The notes beneath the pieces were generated by a model. The model worked only from the letters and a program-made list of their open reading frames with translations, was not told the DNA's origin and ran no database searches. A DNA stretch of 64,000 bases, from assembly GCF_024397915.1 (NCBI RefSeq), contig NZ_CP073347.1, forward strand, positions 2,542,001 through 2,606,000, read 5' to 3'. Source of the DNA: Marinobacterium rhizophilum (GTDB lineage: Bacteria; Pseudomonadota; Gammaproteobacteria; Pseudomonadales; Balneatricaceae). Positions 8,570-17,515 of the stretch are shown here, one piece after another (the first letter of the stretch is position 1; each line of letters opens with the position of its first letter). Made by a program: the position numbers and the translations under genes.

Positions 8570-9505
8570 TTACAGGCCCGCTTCGAGCTCCGGCACGGCC
8601 TCGAACAGGTCGGCCACGAGGCCGTAATCCGCGACCTGGAAGATCGGCGCTTCCTCGTCCTTGTTGATCGCCACGATCACCTTGGAATCCTTCATGCCGG
8701 CCAGGTGCTGGATGGCACCGGAAATGCCGACGGCGATGTACAGCTCAGGCGCCACGATCTTGCCGGTCTGGCCGACCTGCATGTCGTTGGGCACAAAGCC
8801 CGCATCCACCGCCGCACGGGACGCGCCCACGGCAGCACCGAGCTTGTCGGCCACCTTTTCCAGCAGGGCGAAATTCTCGCCATTACCCATGCCGCGGCCA
8901 CCGGAGATGATGACGCGGGCGGACGTCAGCTCGGGGCGATCCGACTTGGCCACTTCTTCGCCGACAAAGCGCGACAGCCCGATATCCTGTACCGTCGCGA
9001 CGGCTTCAATGCTGGCGGAACCGCCTTCAGCCGCCACCGGATCAAAGGCCGTGCCACGCACGGTGATGACCTTGATGGCATCCAGCGACTTCACCGTGGC
9101 GATGGCGTTGCCGGCGTAGATCGGGCGCTTGAAGGTATCGGCGGATTCCACCGAAACGATGTCGGACAACTGGCCCACATCCAGCAGGGCCGCGACGCGG
9201 GGCAACAGGTTCTTGCCGGTGGTGGTGGCCGGCGCCAGCACATAGCCAAAGCCCGAGGTCTTGACGAGCTCGGCGATCAGCGGCGCGACATTTTCGGCCA
9301 GCTGGTGCCCGTAGGCGGCATTGTCAGCCAGCAAGACCTTGCTGACACCGGCCACGGCCGCGGCCTGATCCGCCACGGCCTGGCAACCTTCGCCCGCCAC
9401 CAGCACTGCCACCTCGGCGCCAATGGCCGCCGCGGCGGCGACGGTGTTGAGGGTCGCCGGTTTCAGGGTGCTGTTATCGTGTTCCGCAATAATCAGGGTC
9501 GCCAT
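8570..9505 (-). CDS. etfA: Electron transfer flavoprotein alpha subunit
   Basis: Alpha subunit of the ETF heterodimer, a soluble electron carrier between acyl-CoA (and other) dehydrogenases and ETF-QO. 311 residues. The C-terminal FAD-binding domain is clear: ARVIISGGRGMG, VGASRAAVDAGF, QVGQTGKIVAPELYIAVGIS, GAIQHLAGM and the final AINKDEEAPIFQVADYGLV. The ATG overlaps the etfB stop by one base (TGATG). No anomaly. Confidence 0.97.
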   Translation of the reverse strand: MATLIIAEHDNSTLKPATLNTVAAAAAIGAEVAVLVAGEGCQAVADQAAAVAGVSKVLLADNAAYGHQLAENVAPLIAELVKTSGFGYVLAPATTTGKNLLPRVAALLDVGQLSDIVSVESADTFKRPIYAGNAIATVKSLDAIKVITVRGTAFDPVAAEGGSASIEAVATVQDIGLSRFVGEEVAKSDRPELTSARVIISGGRGMGNGENFALLEKVADKLGAAVGASRAAVDAGFVPNDMQVGQTGKIVAPELYIAVGISGAIQHLAGMKDSKVIVAINKDEEAPIFQVADYGLVADLFEAVPELEAGL

Positions 9506-10254
9506 CAGATCACCTTCGCTTCGTTTTTCAGTTTTTCCACCAGCTCGGCCACCGAGCCCACCTTGATACCGCCCTGGCGCTCGGCCGGCGGTTCGACGCT
9601 CAGCAGTTCGGTGTGGGCGCGCAGCTCCACCCCTAGATCCGCCGGGGTTTTAACATCCAGCGGCTTTTTCTTGGCTTTCATGATGTTGGGCAAGGACGCG
9701 TAACGCGGCTCGTTCAGGCGCAGATCGGTAGTGACGATCGCCGGCAGTTTCAAACCCAGGGTCTGCAGACCGCCATCGACCTCGCGCGTTACCAGGGCTT
9801 CGTCGCCCTCGATCTTCACTTCTGAAGCAAAGGTACCCTGGGACAGGCCGGTGAGCGCGGCCAGCATCTGGCCGGTCTGGTTATTGTCCGAATCGATTGC
9901 CTGCTTGCCGAGAATCACCAGGCCCGGCTGCTCGTCCGCCACCACCCTGGCCAGCAGCTTGGCGACCGAGAGGGACTCGGGGCTGTTTTCGGTTTCGATA
10001 TGGATGCCGCGATCGGCACCGAGCGCCAGCGCCGTGCGAATCTGTTCCTGCACGGCTTTGGGGCCGATGGAGACGACGATCACCTCGGTCGCCACACCGG
10101 CTTCCTTCAGCCGCACTGCCTCTTCCACTGCGATCTCGCAGAAGGGGTTAAGCGCCATCTTGACGTTGGCCAGATCTACATCGCTGCGATCCGCCTTGAC
10201 GCGCACCTTGACGTTGTAGTCCAGGACTCGCTTGACCGTTACCAGTACTTTCAT
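9505..10254 (-). CDS. etfB: Electron transfer flavoprotein beta subunit
   Basis: Beta subunit of ETF, carrying the AMP site of the heterodimer. I start it at the ATG at 10254 (MKVLVTVKRV), giving the usual 249 residues; the open frame continues upstream but without family similarity. Motifs: MALNPFCEIAVEEAVRL, the recognition-loop segment DNNQTGQMLAALTGL, and VDGGLQTLGLKLPAIVTTDLR followed by the ETF-beta signature ending in IMKAKKKPL. First gene of etfB-etfA. The 297 bases upstream contain no other gene and probably carry the promoter. Confidence 0.96.
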   Translation of the reverse strand: MKVLVTVKRVLDYNVKVRVKADRSDVDLANVKMALNPFCEIAVEEAVRLKEAGVATEVIVVSIGPKAVQEQIRTALALGADRGIHIETENSPESLSVAKLLARVVADEQPGLVILGKQAIDSDNNQTGQMLAALTGLSQGTFASEVKIEGDEALVTREVDGGLQTLGLKLPAIVTTDLRLNEPRYASLPNIMKAKKKPLDVKTPADLGVELRAHTELLSVEPPAERQGGIKVGSVAELVEKLKNEAKVI

Positions 10255-10611
10255 GCTGTTCTGCCTTTTCGCATTGCTGTCCAGGCCCGCTGGCAGCGGG
10301 CCGCATCGATAACATGAACCGGTGTCCATTCAGCCCAGCGATAGAACCGAAGAGGACACCCGTTCGCCCAACGGGCAGGCCAGCCAGCAAGATATATGCG
10401 CTAAGCGCCACCGGCCGGCACTTCAATGTCATGCAGTGTCTCGCGTCACACCCTAACGAACAATAACAAATGGAGCCTATTAATTGACATTCGGGGCCAA
10501 GCACAGGAATCCCCTGCGGCCACCCGCCCCCGCAGCAGCTAAATGATAGCCAAAAAAAACCGGAGCACTGGGCTCCGGTTCGTTTCGTGCAGCTGACACT
10601 GCCGAGGGGCT
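10255..10611. other. Intergenic region between etfB and trpE
   Basis: 357 bases without a gene. The etfB-proximal part should contain the etfB promoter and 5' leader, but I could not pick a convincing -35/-10 pair. The trpE-proximal end holds an intrinsic terminator for trpE (listed separately). No RNA gene or repeat recognised. Confidence 0.6.
10551..10580 (-). terminator. Rho-independent terminator of trpE
   Basis: On the minus strand, 32 bases after the trpE stop, a 9-bp stem (AACCGGAGC / GCTCCGGTT; arms 10558-10566 and 10572-10580) with a 5-base loop is followed by a run of eight T. This is a classical intrinsic terminator. Confidence 0.85.
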
Positions 10612-12093
10612 TTAGAGATTATCGAGGCCCTGCTCCACCATGGCGACGGCGCGGAAAATGGCCCGCCCCTTGTTCATGGTTTCATCCCATTCATTCTGGG
10701 GTACGGAATCGGCCACGATGCCGGCACCGGCCTGGATATGCAGCGTCTTATCCTTGATCACCGCGGTGCGAATCGCGATGGCCGTATCCATGTTGCCGTT
10801 CCAGGACAGGTACCCCACCGCACCGCCATAGACGCCGCGTTTCACCGGCTCCAGTTCGTCAATGATCTCCATCGCCCGCACCTTGGGCGCACCACTGAGG
10901 GTGCCCGCCGGGTGCGCCGCGCGCAGCACGTCCATGGCACTGACGTCATCGCGCAGTCGGCCATTGACGTTGGAGACGATATGCATGACGTGGGAGTAAC
11001 GCTCCACCACCATTTTCTCGGTCAGCTGTACCTCCCCCACCCTGGCCACGCGACCGACATCGTTGCGCCCCAGGTCGATCAGCATCAGGTGCTCGGCAAG
11101 CTCCTTGGGGTCGGACAGCAGGTCCTGTTCCAGCGCGCGATCCTCGGCTTCGGTGGCGCCGCGCGGGCGGGTGCCGGCGATGGGCCGCACCGTGGCGATG
11201 CCATCTTCGACCCGGGCCAGGATTTCCGGCGACGAGCCCACCACATGGAAGTCATCCAAGTGCAGCAGGTACATGTAGGGCGACGGGTTCAGGCAGCGCA
11301 GTGCACGGTACAGATCCAGCGGCCGGCTCTCGAACGGAATCGACATGCGCTGGGAAATCACCGTCTGCATCATGTCACCGGACAGGATGTATTCCTTGAT
11401 GCGTGCCACCGCCTGCTTGAAGGCATCTTCACCAAAGCTGGACTTGAACGCCTCCTCGTCGACATGGCGCACGGGGGTAGCCTGCGGCGCCCTGGGCGTG
11501 GCTGTGCGCAGCCTGGCCACCAGCTCATCGAGCCGGGCTTCGGCCTGTGCCAGCGCATCCGGCTGCGCCGGGTCGGCGTGGCAGATCAGAATCAGCTTGC
11601 CGCTGAGGTTATCGAACACCACCAGCTCATCGGACACCATCAGCAGGATATCGGGCGTGCCGATCACGTCGGGCGGCGCTGTCGCGGCCAGGCGCTTTTC
11701 GATATAGCGCACGGTGTCGTAGCCAAAGTAGCCCACCAGGCCGCCATTGAAGCGCGGCAGGTGTGGCAGGTCCGGCACCCGGTAACGGGCCTGGAACTGC
11801 TCGACGAAATCCAGCGGGTCCTCCACTGTCATCTGCTCGACGATGGCACCGTCGGTGCTGATGCTGACCTCGTGACCGCACACTTTCAGCAGCGTGCGGC
11901 ACGGCAGGCCGATGATGGAATAGCGCCCCCATTTTTCACCGCCCTCGACGGACTCGAACAGGTAGCTATAGGGCGCATCGGCCAGCTTCATGTAGGTGGA
12001 AAGCGGGGTATCGAGATCCGCCAGTACGGTGCGCATCACCGGGATGCGGTTGTAATGCTGCGCGGCCAGATCGGAAAACTGTTCAGGCGTCAT
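10612..12093 (-). CDS. trpE: Anthranilate synthase component I
   Basis: Chorismate-binding subunit of anthranilate synthase, first committed step of tryptophan biosynthesis; works with the TrpG glutaminase (not in this window). 493 residues. The tryptophan-inhibition element is seen as YLFESVEGGEKWGRYS near residue 45. Catalytic-domain motifs: PIAGTRPRG, LIDLGRNDVGRVA, HIVSNVNGRL and PAGTLSGAPKVRAMEIIDE. No tryptophan-rich leader peptide or attenuator is visible in the 215 bases upstream. Followed by an intrinsic terminator, so it is probably transcribed separately from etfBA. Confidence 0.97.
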   Translation of the reverse strand: MTPEQFSDLAAQHYNRIPVMRTVLADLDTPLSTYMKLADAPYSYLFESVEGGEKWGRYSIIGLPCRTLLKVCGHEVSISTDGAIVEQMTVEDPLDFVEQFQARYRVPDLPHLPRFNGGLVGYFGYDTVRYIEKRLAATAPPDVIGTPDILLMVSDELVVFDNLSGKLILICHADPAQPDALAQAEARLDELVARLRTATPRAPQATPVRHVDEEAFKSSFGEDAFKQAVARIKEYILSGDMMQTVISQRMSIPFESRPLDLYRALRCLNPSPYMYLLHLDDFHVVGSSPEILARVEDGIATVRPIAGTRPRGATEAEDRALEQDLLSDPKELAEHLMLIDLGRNDVGRVARVGEVQLTEKMVVERYSHVMHIVSNVNGRLRDDVSAMDVLRAAHPAGTLSGAPKVRAMEIIDELEPVKRGVYGGAVGYLSWNGNMDTAIAIRTAVIKDKTLHIQAGAGIVADSVPQNEWDETMNKGRAIFRAVAMVEQGLDNL

Positions 12094-12308
12094 GTTCCTG
12101 CCTCAAAAAAGTGGGGGGTAAAAAAGTGTCGAGCGAAAGTTAACGACGCCATCGCCAACGAGACTCCAGCTGCAGTACGCCGAGTCGAAAGCCCATTTGA
12201 TGAGGTACAAGGAATAGATTCACGGCCGAAAGTTGTCAGTCAAATCAGAATGTTGGAACCATACGATATAGCAAGCCCGCAGGCCGGCGCAACCGCCGCC
12301 AAAATGAC

Positions 12309-12989
12309 TCACAGCAGCGCATCCAGCCGCGCCACGATCAGGTCGGGCGCACTAGCCTCGATGGGCTCGCCATGATTGTAGCCATAGGGCACCGCCGCCA
12401 CCTGGCACCCGGCCGCCCGGGCGGCACGGATATCATTGCTCGAATCCCCCACCATCAGGGTGGTGGCAGGCGTGGCACCGCACTGCTCGATGGCGCTGAG
12501 CAGCATGGCGGGATCCGGCTTGCAGGTCGGCAGGCTGTCGCCGCCGATCACGACCTGGAAGTAACCATCGATACCCAGCCCCTGCAGCATCTCGGTGGTA
12601 AAGCACATCGGCTTGTTGGTCGCGATGCCAAGCAAAACACCCCGTGCCGCGAGCCCGTCCAGGCATTCACGCGCACCGGGATAGAGGGTACTCAGCGCCG
12701 CGGTGGACTCGCCATAGAACTGCAGGAAAAGCGCATAGGCCTGCTCGAACCGACCCGGTGCGAAGGTCGCCGCCGACACATCCAGCTCCCCGTGCAGGGC
12801 GCGGCGCACCAGGGTCGGCGCACCGTTACCCACCCAGTCCCGCACCCGCGCAACGCCCGCAGGCGCAAGCCCGAGTGCCGCCAGCATGCGGTCGATGGCC
12901 ACCGCCAGGTCCGGCACGCTGTCCACCAGGGTGCCGTCCAGATCGAACAGCACCAATGCAGGGTCATTGCCGTCGAACAGGCGACGCAT
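12309..12989 (-). CDS. gph: Phosphoglycolate phosphatase (HAD family)
   Basis: Dephosphorylates 2-phosphoglycolate, mainly from DNA repair. 226 residues with HAD motif I DLDGTLVDS (nucleophile Asp and acid Asp), motif II in IATNKP, the conserved Lys in CKPDPAMLL, and motif IV MVGDSSNDIRAARAAG. The ATG overlaps the rpe stop by one base, the rpe-gph pairing common in Gammaproteobacteria. A trpE gene follows after 215 bases, as in Pseudomonas. Confidence 0.94.
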   Translation of the reverse strand: MRRLFDGNDPALVLFDLDGTLVDSVPDLAVAIDRMLAALGLAPAGVARVRDWVGNGAPTLVRRALHGELDVSAATFAPGRFEQAYALFLQFYGESTAALSTLYPGARECLDGLAARGVLLGIATNKPMCFTTEMLQGLGIDGYFQVVIGGDSLPTCKPDPAMLLSAIEQCGATPATTLMVGDSSNDIRAARAAGCQVAAVPYGYNHGEPIEASAPDLIVARLDALL

Positions 12990-13660
12990 CAGGACACCCT
13001 GGCCAGCTCGGCACGCATGGCATCGATGGTGGCGCGGTAGTCGTCGGTGTTGAAGATGGCGGAGCCCGCCACAAAGGTATCGGCGCCAGCGGCGGCGATC
13101 TCGGCGATATTGCCGATACCCACGCCACCGTCGACTTCGAGGCGAATATCCAGGCCACTGGCGTCAATGCGCTCACGCACCAGGCGCAGCTTGTCGAGGG
13201 TCGAGGGAATGAATTTCTGCCCGCCAAAGCCCGGGTTGACGGACATCAGCAGGATCATGTCCAGCCGATCCATCACGTGGTCCAGGCAGTGCAGTGGCGT
13301 CGCCGGGTTCAGCACCAGGCCCGCCTTGCAGCCGCCATCGCGGATCATCTGCAACGAGCGGTCGATATGCTCCGAGGCTTCGGGGTGAAAGGTAATAAAG
13401 CTGGCACCGGCGTCGATGAATTCACCGATCATGCGATCCACCGGCTTGACCATCAGATGGACATCGATGGGCGCCTCGATACCGTGCTTGCGCAGCGCCT
13501 TGCACACCATCGGGCCTATGGTCAGGTTGGGCACATAGTGATTGTCCATGACATCGAAATGCACAATGTCGGCACCCGCCGCGAGTACATTTTCAACCTC
13601 GTCACCCAGGCGGGCAAAGTCGGCGGACAGAATGGACGGGGCTAGTTTGTAATCGGCCAT
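12989..13660 (-). CDS. rpe: Ribulose-phosphate 3-epimerase
   Basis: Interconverts ribulose 5-phosphate and xylulose 5-phosphate in the pentose phosphate pathway. 223 residues, TIM barrel. Signatures: LAPSILSADFARLG, HFDVMDNHYVPNLTIGP with the catalytic and metal Asp/His, LMSVNPGFGGQKF and LEVDGGVG. A possible -10 box (TACAAT on the minus strand, 13704-13699) lies upstream, without a clear -35. Coupled to gph by a TGATG overlap. Confidence 0.97.
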   Translation of the reverse strand: MADYKLAPSILSADFARLGDEVENVLAAGADIVHFDVMDNHYVPNLTIGPMVCKALRKHGIEAPIDVHLMVKPVDRMIGEFIDAGASFITFHPEASEHIDRSLQMIRDGGCKAGLVLNPATPLHCLDHVMDRLDMILLMSVNPGFGGQKFIPSTLDKLRLVRERIDASGLDIRLEVDGGVGIGNIAEIAAAGADTFVAGSAIFNTDDYRATIDAMRAELARVS

Positions 13661-13752
13661 GGTCAGACTCTTTGTGTGTGAATTTTTGAATCGGCGCTAT
13701 TGTAACCAAGCCAGGCCTTGCCTGCGACCGGGCAGTTCTGAATAATCCGGAC

Positions 13753-14781
13753 ATGAAGCCAAAAATGAAGCCCATCGTCTGCGCCCTCAGCCTGAGCCTG
13801 CTGCTACCCGCCACCCAGGCCCGGGCCGCCGCATCCGCCGCCCAAAGCAGTACCGAGCCCCCGACTGTCCTGCGTGTGCGGGCAGAGCCTGCGCCGCAGC
13901 AACAGGGCATGCTCGACCTGGCACGCGCCCTGGCCCAGGCACCGGAAACCGAAGCCAATTGGCTGGAAACCAATAGCGACCGCTCACTGACGCTCTACCA
14001 GCCGGCCATCCAGGCGGAACCCACCGGAGCCATCATCCTGCTGCCCGATGAGCACAGCCACCCGGACTGGCCAGAGGACCTGCACCCGCTGCGCCTGGGC
14101 CTGGCACGCCACGGCTGGGACACCCTGGCCATCGCGCTGCCGCGCAGCCAGCCCGACCCGTTACCCCCGCGAACGCGGCCTGCGGCCGGCACCAGTGCGC
14201 CCGACAGTGCGGCCGCATCCGGTGCACAGCCCTCGGGCGAAGCCAGTGCCGCGCTATCGACTCCAGTCGACGCAACACCGCAGGACACCGAAATTGCGCC
14301 AATGGAACTCTACGCAGAGCGTGTAATAAGGCTTTGCGAGGCCGCCATCCGGCATCTGCAGTCACGCCAGCGCGATTACGTCATTTTTCTGGGTACAGGC
14401 ACCGGCGCCACCTGGGCCGCGCGCTGCGCCCGGGAATTCCAGCAAAGCCACCTGCTGGGCCTGGCGCTGCTGAACGCCCGCCAGCCCGGCGCAACGGCTG
14501 CACCGCAGCTGACCCAGCTCCTGACGGAACTGAAGCTGCCGGTGGTGGATATCTATCAGGCGAGCGAGGGGGCGACAGAGCAGGCGCGCCTGCGAAACAA
14601 CAGCGCGCGCCGTGCAGTACTGCAGAGTTACCATCAGCGTCCTCTGCCGGCGCAGCTACCCGCCGATAACGGCGCCCTGCTGCTGCGTGAGGTACGCGGG
14701 CGCATCCAGCGCTACCTGATGCCCATGCCGATTATCAGGCAGGATCCGGATACCCCGGCCGAGCAGCCGCCGGGGCGCTGA
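13753..14781 (+). CDS. DUF3530 family protein, alpha/beta-hydrolase-like, exported
   Basis: 342-residue protein with an N-terminal signal peptide (hydrophobic to about residue 20, cleavage after QARA). The body resembles DUF3530: IILLPDEHSHPDWPEDLHPLRLGLARHGWDTL is split here by the typical HPDWP and GWDTL blocks, followed by a low-complexity Ala/Pro/Thr linker (about residues 138-180) and FLGTGTGATWAAR, which could be the nucleophile-elbow region. The classical GxSxG serine motif is not evident, so enzymatic activity is doubtful. An alternative start is the Met at 13765. Divergent from rpe, convergent with djlA. Function unknown. Confidence 0.8.
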   Translation: MKPKMKPIVCALSLSLLLPATQARAAASAAQSSTEPPTVLRVRAEPAPQQQGMLDLARALAQAPETEANWLETNSDRSLTLYQPAIQAEPTGAIILLPDEHSHPDWPEDLHPLRLGLARHGWDTLAIALPRSQPDPLPPRTRPAAGTSAPDSAAASGAQPSGEASAALSTPVDATPQDTEIAPMELYAERVIRLCEAAIRHLQSRQRDYVIFLGTGTGATWAARCAREFQQSHLLGLALLNARQPGATAAPQLTQLLTELKLPVVDIYQASEGATEQARLRNNSARRAVLQSYHQRPLPAQLPADNGALLLREVRGRIQRYLMPMPIIRQDPDTPAEQPPGR

Positions 14782-14786
14782 CAGCC

Positions 14787-15626
14787 TCAGGCCGCCTTGC
14801 GCGTATTCTTGACGCGATCATAGGCGGCCTGGATTTCCTGCGTCTTCTCCTTGGCCAGCTGCATCATTTCCGCAGGCAGCCCCTTGGCCACCAGCTTGTC
14901 AGGATGATGCTGGCTCATCAGTCGACGGTAGGCCTTTTTCACCTCGGAGTCGGAGGCGGACTCCTCCACACCCAGTACACCGTAAGCATCCTTGAGCAGC
15001 TGCGGTTCGGCATAGCCCTGCTGATGGCCACTGAAACTGTGCTCACCGTAAGCCTGCTGCGCCTGCATGCGCGCAATCAGCGCCGCCACCTCGCGCTCGG
15101 TCATCATCAGCAACTGACACACCTGGCGCACAACGGCCAGTTCCGCCGGGCTGATGCTGCCATCGGACATGGCCGCCTGCAGCTGAATCTCGACAAACAT
15201 CAGCTTGAGCGGCACGTTGTAGCGAATCATCGCCGACAAGGGCCGCAGCACGTCCGCGATATCGAAGTTCTCGTGCTTGCCGTCATTGAACAGGCCAATC
15301 GCCTCTTCACGCCGGTTCTGGTCCAGGTTCATGCGCGCCATGACGTCGCGCGCATACTGGATTTCGTTTTCGGTGACACGGCCGTCGGCCTTGGCAATCT
15401 TGCCCATTACCGAAAAGGTGGCGCGAAAAAAGGCTTCGCGCGGATTAAAACGCCGCAGGCTGCCCTTGAGCCAGCGATCCAGCATAAAACCGATACCGGC
15501 GCCAAACACCAGTCCGAACAGGCCACCACTGAACAGGCCGATCAGGCCCCCTACGACCAGGCCGGTGCGGTGCCGTCGCACACTGTCACCGAGCCCTGCC
15601 CCGAATTGCTCCGGATTAATTGCCAT
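14787..15626 (-). CDS. djlA: Co-chaperone DjlA
   Basis: Membrane-anchored DnaJ-like co-chaperone of DnaK. 279 residues in the DjlA order: a Gly-rich transmembrane segment (about 22-47, VVGGLIGLFSGGLFGLVFG), a TerB-like helical domain (about 60-190), and a C-terminal J domain with the essential HPD in SQHHPDKLVAKGLP. Its start overlaps the end of murU. No anomaly. Confidence 0.95.
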   Translation of the reverse strand: MAINPEQFGAGLGDSVRRHRTGLVVGGLIGLFSGGLFGLVFGAGIGFMLDRWLKGSLRRFNPREAFFRATFSVMGKIAKADGRVTENEIQYARDVMARMNLDQNRREEAIGLFNDGKHENFDIADVLRPLSAMIRYNVPLKLMFVEIQLQAAMSDGSISPAELAVVRQVCQLLMMTEREVAALIARMQAQQAYGEHSFSGHQQGYAEPQLLKDAYGVLGVEESASDSEVKKAYRRLMSQHHPDKLVAKGLPAEMMQLAKEKTQEIQAAYDRVKNTRKAA

Positions 15627-16299
15627 CTGGCTGCGTCTCCCTCAAATCCCTGTCTAGCTGTTGCAGTCGTTCAACGGTGCCAACATCGACCCAGCAACCG
15701 TCATGAAATTCGCCACTCACCCGCCCCTGGACGATCGCCCGGCGCAGCAGCGGTGCCAGCGCGAAGGCCCCCGCCGTACAGCCCTCATAGAGCGCGGCGC
15801 TCTGCACACTGACCCCGCTAAAGGTATAGCGTTCCGCGCCCTCCTCCCTGATACGCCCGTCACTGAGCACAAAATCACCCGCGCGATGATGCTCAGGGTT
15901 GGCCACCAGCACCAGGTGGGCGTCGGCGTCGAGCCTGCGGGGCAGGCGCGCGAACGGATAGTCCGTGAAAACATCGCCGTTTACCACCACAAAGGGAGCC
16001 CCCGCCGGGGAAAGCCAGTCCAGTGCGCGAAATATGCCCCCGCCGGTTTCCAGCGGCTCGCCTTCGGCGGAGTAGCAGATGCGCGCACCATAGCGGCTGC
16101 CGTCACCCAGGTAGGCTTCGATCTGCGCGCCCAGCCAGGCATGATTGATCAGAATTTCCTCGAATCCCGCCGCAACCAGCGCCTCGAGATGATATTCGAT
16201 CAGCGCCCTGTCCCCGACGCGCAGCAACGGCTTGGGGGTGTTCAGTGTCAGCGGACGCATCCGCATACCCAGCCCCGCCGCCAGTATCATGGCTCTCAT
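15616..16299 (-). CDS. murU: N-acetylmuramate alpha-1-phosphate uridylyltransferase
   Basis: Cell-wall recycling enzyme that makes UDP-MurNAc from MurNAc 1-phosphate, the bypass known from Pseudomonas. Nucleotidyltransferase signature at the N-terminus: MILAAGLGMRMRPLTLNTPKPLL, here shown only to its recognisable halves LAAGLGMRMRPLT and TPKPLL. I choose the ATG at 16299 because it overlaps the amgK stop in an ATGA; an upstream in-frame ATG at 16311 would lie inside amgK. About 227 residues. Acts right after AmgK, encoded just upstream. Confidence 0.93.
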   Translation of the reverse strand: MRAMILAAGLGMRMRPLTLNTPKPLLRVGDRALIEYHLEALVAAGFEEILINHAWLGAQIEAYLGDGSRYGARICYSAEGEPLETGGGIFRALDWLSPAGAPFVVVNGDVFTDYPFARLPRRLDADAHLVLVANPEHHRAGDFVLSDGRIREEGAERYTFSGVSVQSAALYEGCTAGAFALAPLLRRAIVQGRVSGEFHDGCWVDVGTVERLQQLDRDLRETQPDGN

Positions 16300-17354
16300 C
16301 GCTGCAGCCACCGCCGCAGCGCATCACCCTCAAACTGACCGGACGCCTGCATGGCCGGTATCAGGCGCTTGCGCAGCCACTGGGCCAGATCATCGAACTC
16401 GGGGTAGGCGTCGGCCACCTGCTGGACGTAGCCCAGGGTACGCGGAACATCGACCAGGTAGTTCGGCTTGCCGTCACGCAGTTTCAGGCGGGAGAAGATG
16501 CCTACTGCCTTGAGGTGACGCTGCATGCCCATCAGGTCAAACCAGCTGCGGAACAGCTGATCGTCGTACACTTCCAGCAACCCTTCCCGCTCCAGTACCT
16601 GGCCGAAACGCGCCATCCATTCGTACACCTTGCCCTGGGGCCAGTCGATGTAGCAGTCGCGCAGCAAGGACACCAGGTCGTAAGTCACGGGACCGATCAC
16701 CGCACCCTGGAAATCGATCACGCCGGGGGTGGTTTCCCGACTGACCATCAGGTTGCGCGAATGAAAGTCCCGGTGAACGCACACCTGGGGCTGCGCCACG
16801 GCGGAATCCGCCAGGGTCGAGAACAGCTCATCCAGCATGGTCGCTTCACTCTCATCCAGCTCCAGCCCGAGCAACTGCTCGACAAACCACTCCCGAAACA
16901 GCCCCATCTCGAAGGTGAGCATGCTGGCGTCATAGTGTGGCAGGGTCTCGCCGCGCCCCAGGGTCTTGCACTGCTGTATGTGGGTCAGCGACACCAGTGC
17001 CTTGGCGTACAGCACCTCGGCGTTGTGCGCGTCCAGCACATCCAGGTAAAGCGTATCGCCAAGGTCCGACTGCAGCATGAAGCCGTGGGTCAGGTCACAG
17101 GCGTGAATGCGCGGTACATGAATATTCAGCGGTGCCCAGGCCCGTGCGATCGCCACAAACAGGCGCGAGTCCTCGGTCGCCGGTGGCGCATCCACCGCTA
17201 TCCAGGTCAGATTATGGCTGTGAACCCTGAAATAGCGCCGAAAACTGGCATCGCCGCTTACCGGCGTCAGTTGCCAGTCAGACGCCAGATCCACCCCCAG
17301 TTGCTCAAAAGCCCGCTCCACCCACGCTGTCAATTCAACCTGACGCTGATCCAT
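16296..17354 (-). CDS. amgK: N-acetylmuramate/N-acetylglucosamine anomeric kinase
   Basis: Phosphorylates MurNAc and GlcNAc at the anomeric carbon, feeding MurU. 352 residues with an aminoglycoside-phosphotransferase fold: catalytic loop VCVHRDFHSRNLM (Asp, Asn) and metal-binding VIDFQGAVIGPVTYDLVSLL. Overlaps murU by four bases. Divergent from lptD; the 161 bases between them must carry both promoters. The AmgK-MurU pair beside lptD is the same arrangement as in Pseudomonas. Confidence 0.94.
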   Translation of the reverse strand: MDQRQVELTAWVERAFEQLGVDLASDWQLTPVSGDASFRRYFRVHSHNLTWIAVDAPPATEDSRLFVAIARAWAPLNIHVPRIHACDLTHGFMLQSDLGDTLYLDVLDAHNAEVLYAKALVSLTHIQQCKTLGRGETLPHYDASMLTFEMGLFREWFVEQLLGLELDESEATMLDELFSTLADSAVAQPQVCVHRDFHSRNLMVSRETTPGVIDFQGAVIGPVTYDLVSLLRDCYIDWPQGKVYEWMARFGQVLEREGLLEVYDDQLFRSWFDLMGMQRHLKAVGIFSRLKLRDGKPNYLVDVPRTLGYVQQVADAYPEFDDLAQWLRKRLIPAMQASGQFEGDALRRWLQR

Positions 17355-17515
17355 ACTGGGAATCCTCTAGCACTGTCTCTTGCGAATGATTTATCATTCC
17401 ATGTTTGGATTTAGGCTGGCACCCATTTTGAGGGTGTCACAGAGCCTCCTATGGTACCGGTGTTTGGCAAGAAACAGGAACCCGTGCTCACAGGCTTGCA
17501 ACTGGATGTGACTGA

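Noticed and set aside
12094..12308. trp leader peptide or attenuator upstream of trpE
   Set aside because: No short frame with adjacent Trp codons and no alternative hairpins were seen.
17385..17405. GAATGATTTATCATTC palindrome between amgK and lptD considered as a Fur box
   Set aside because: The match to the Fur consensus is partial, and neither gene is an iron-uptake gene.
17355..17515. Sigma-E promoter for lptD, as known in E. coli
   Set aside because: GGAAC occurs, but no acceptable -10 at the right distance was found.
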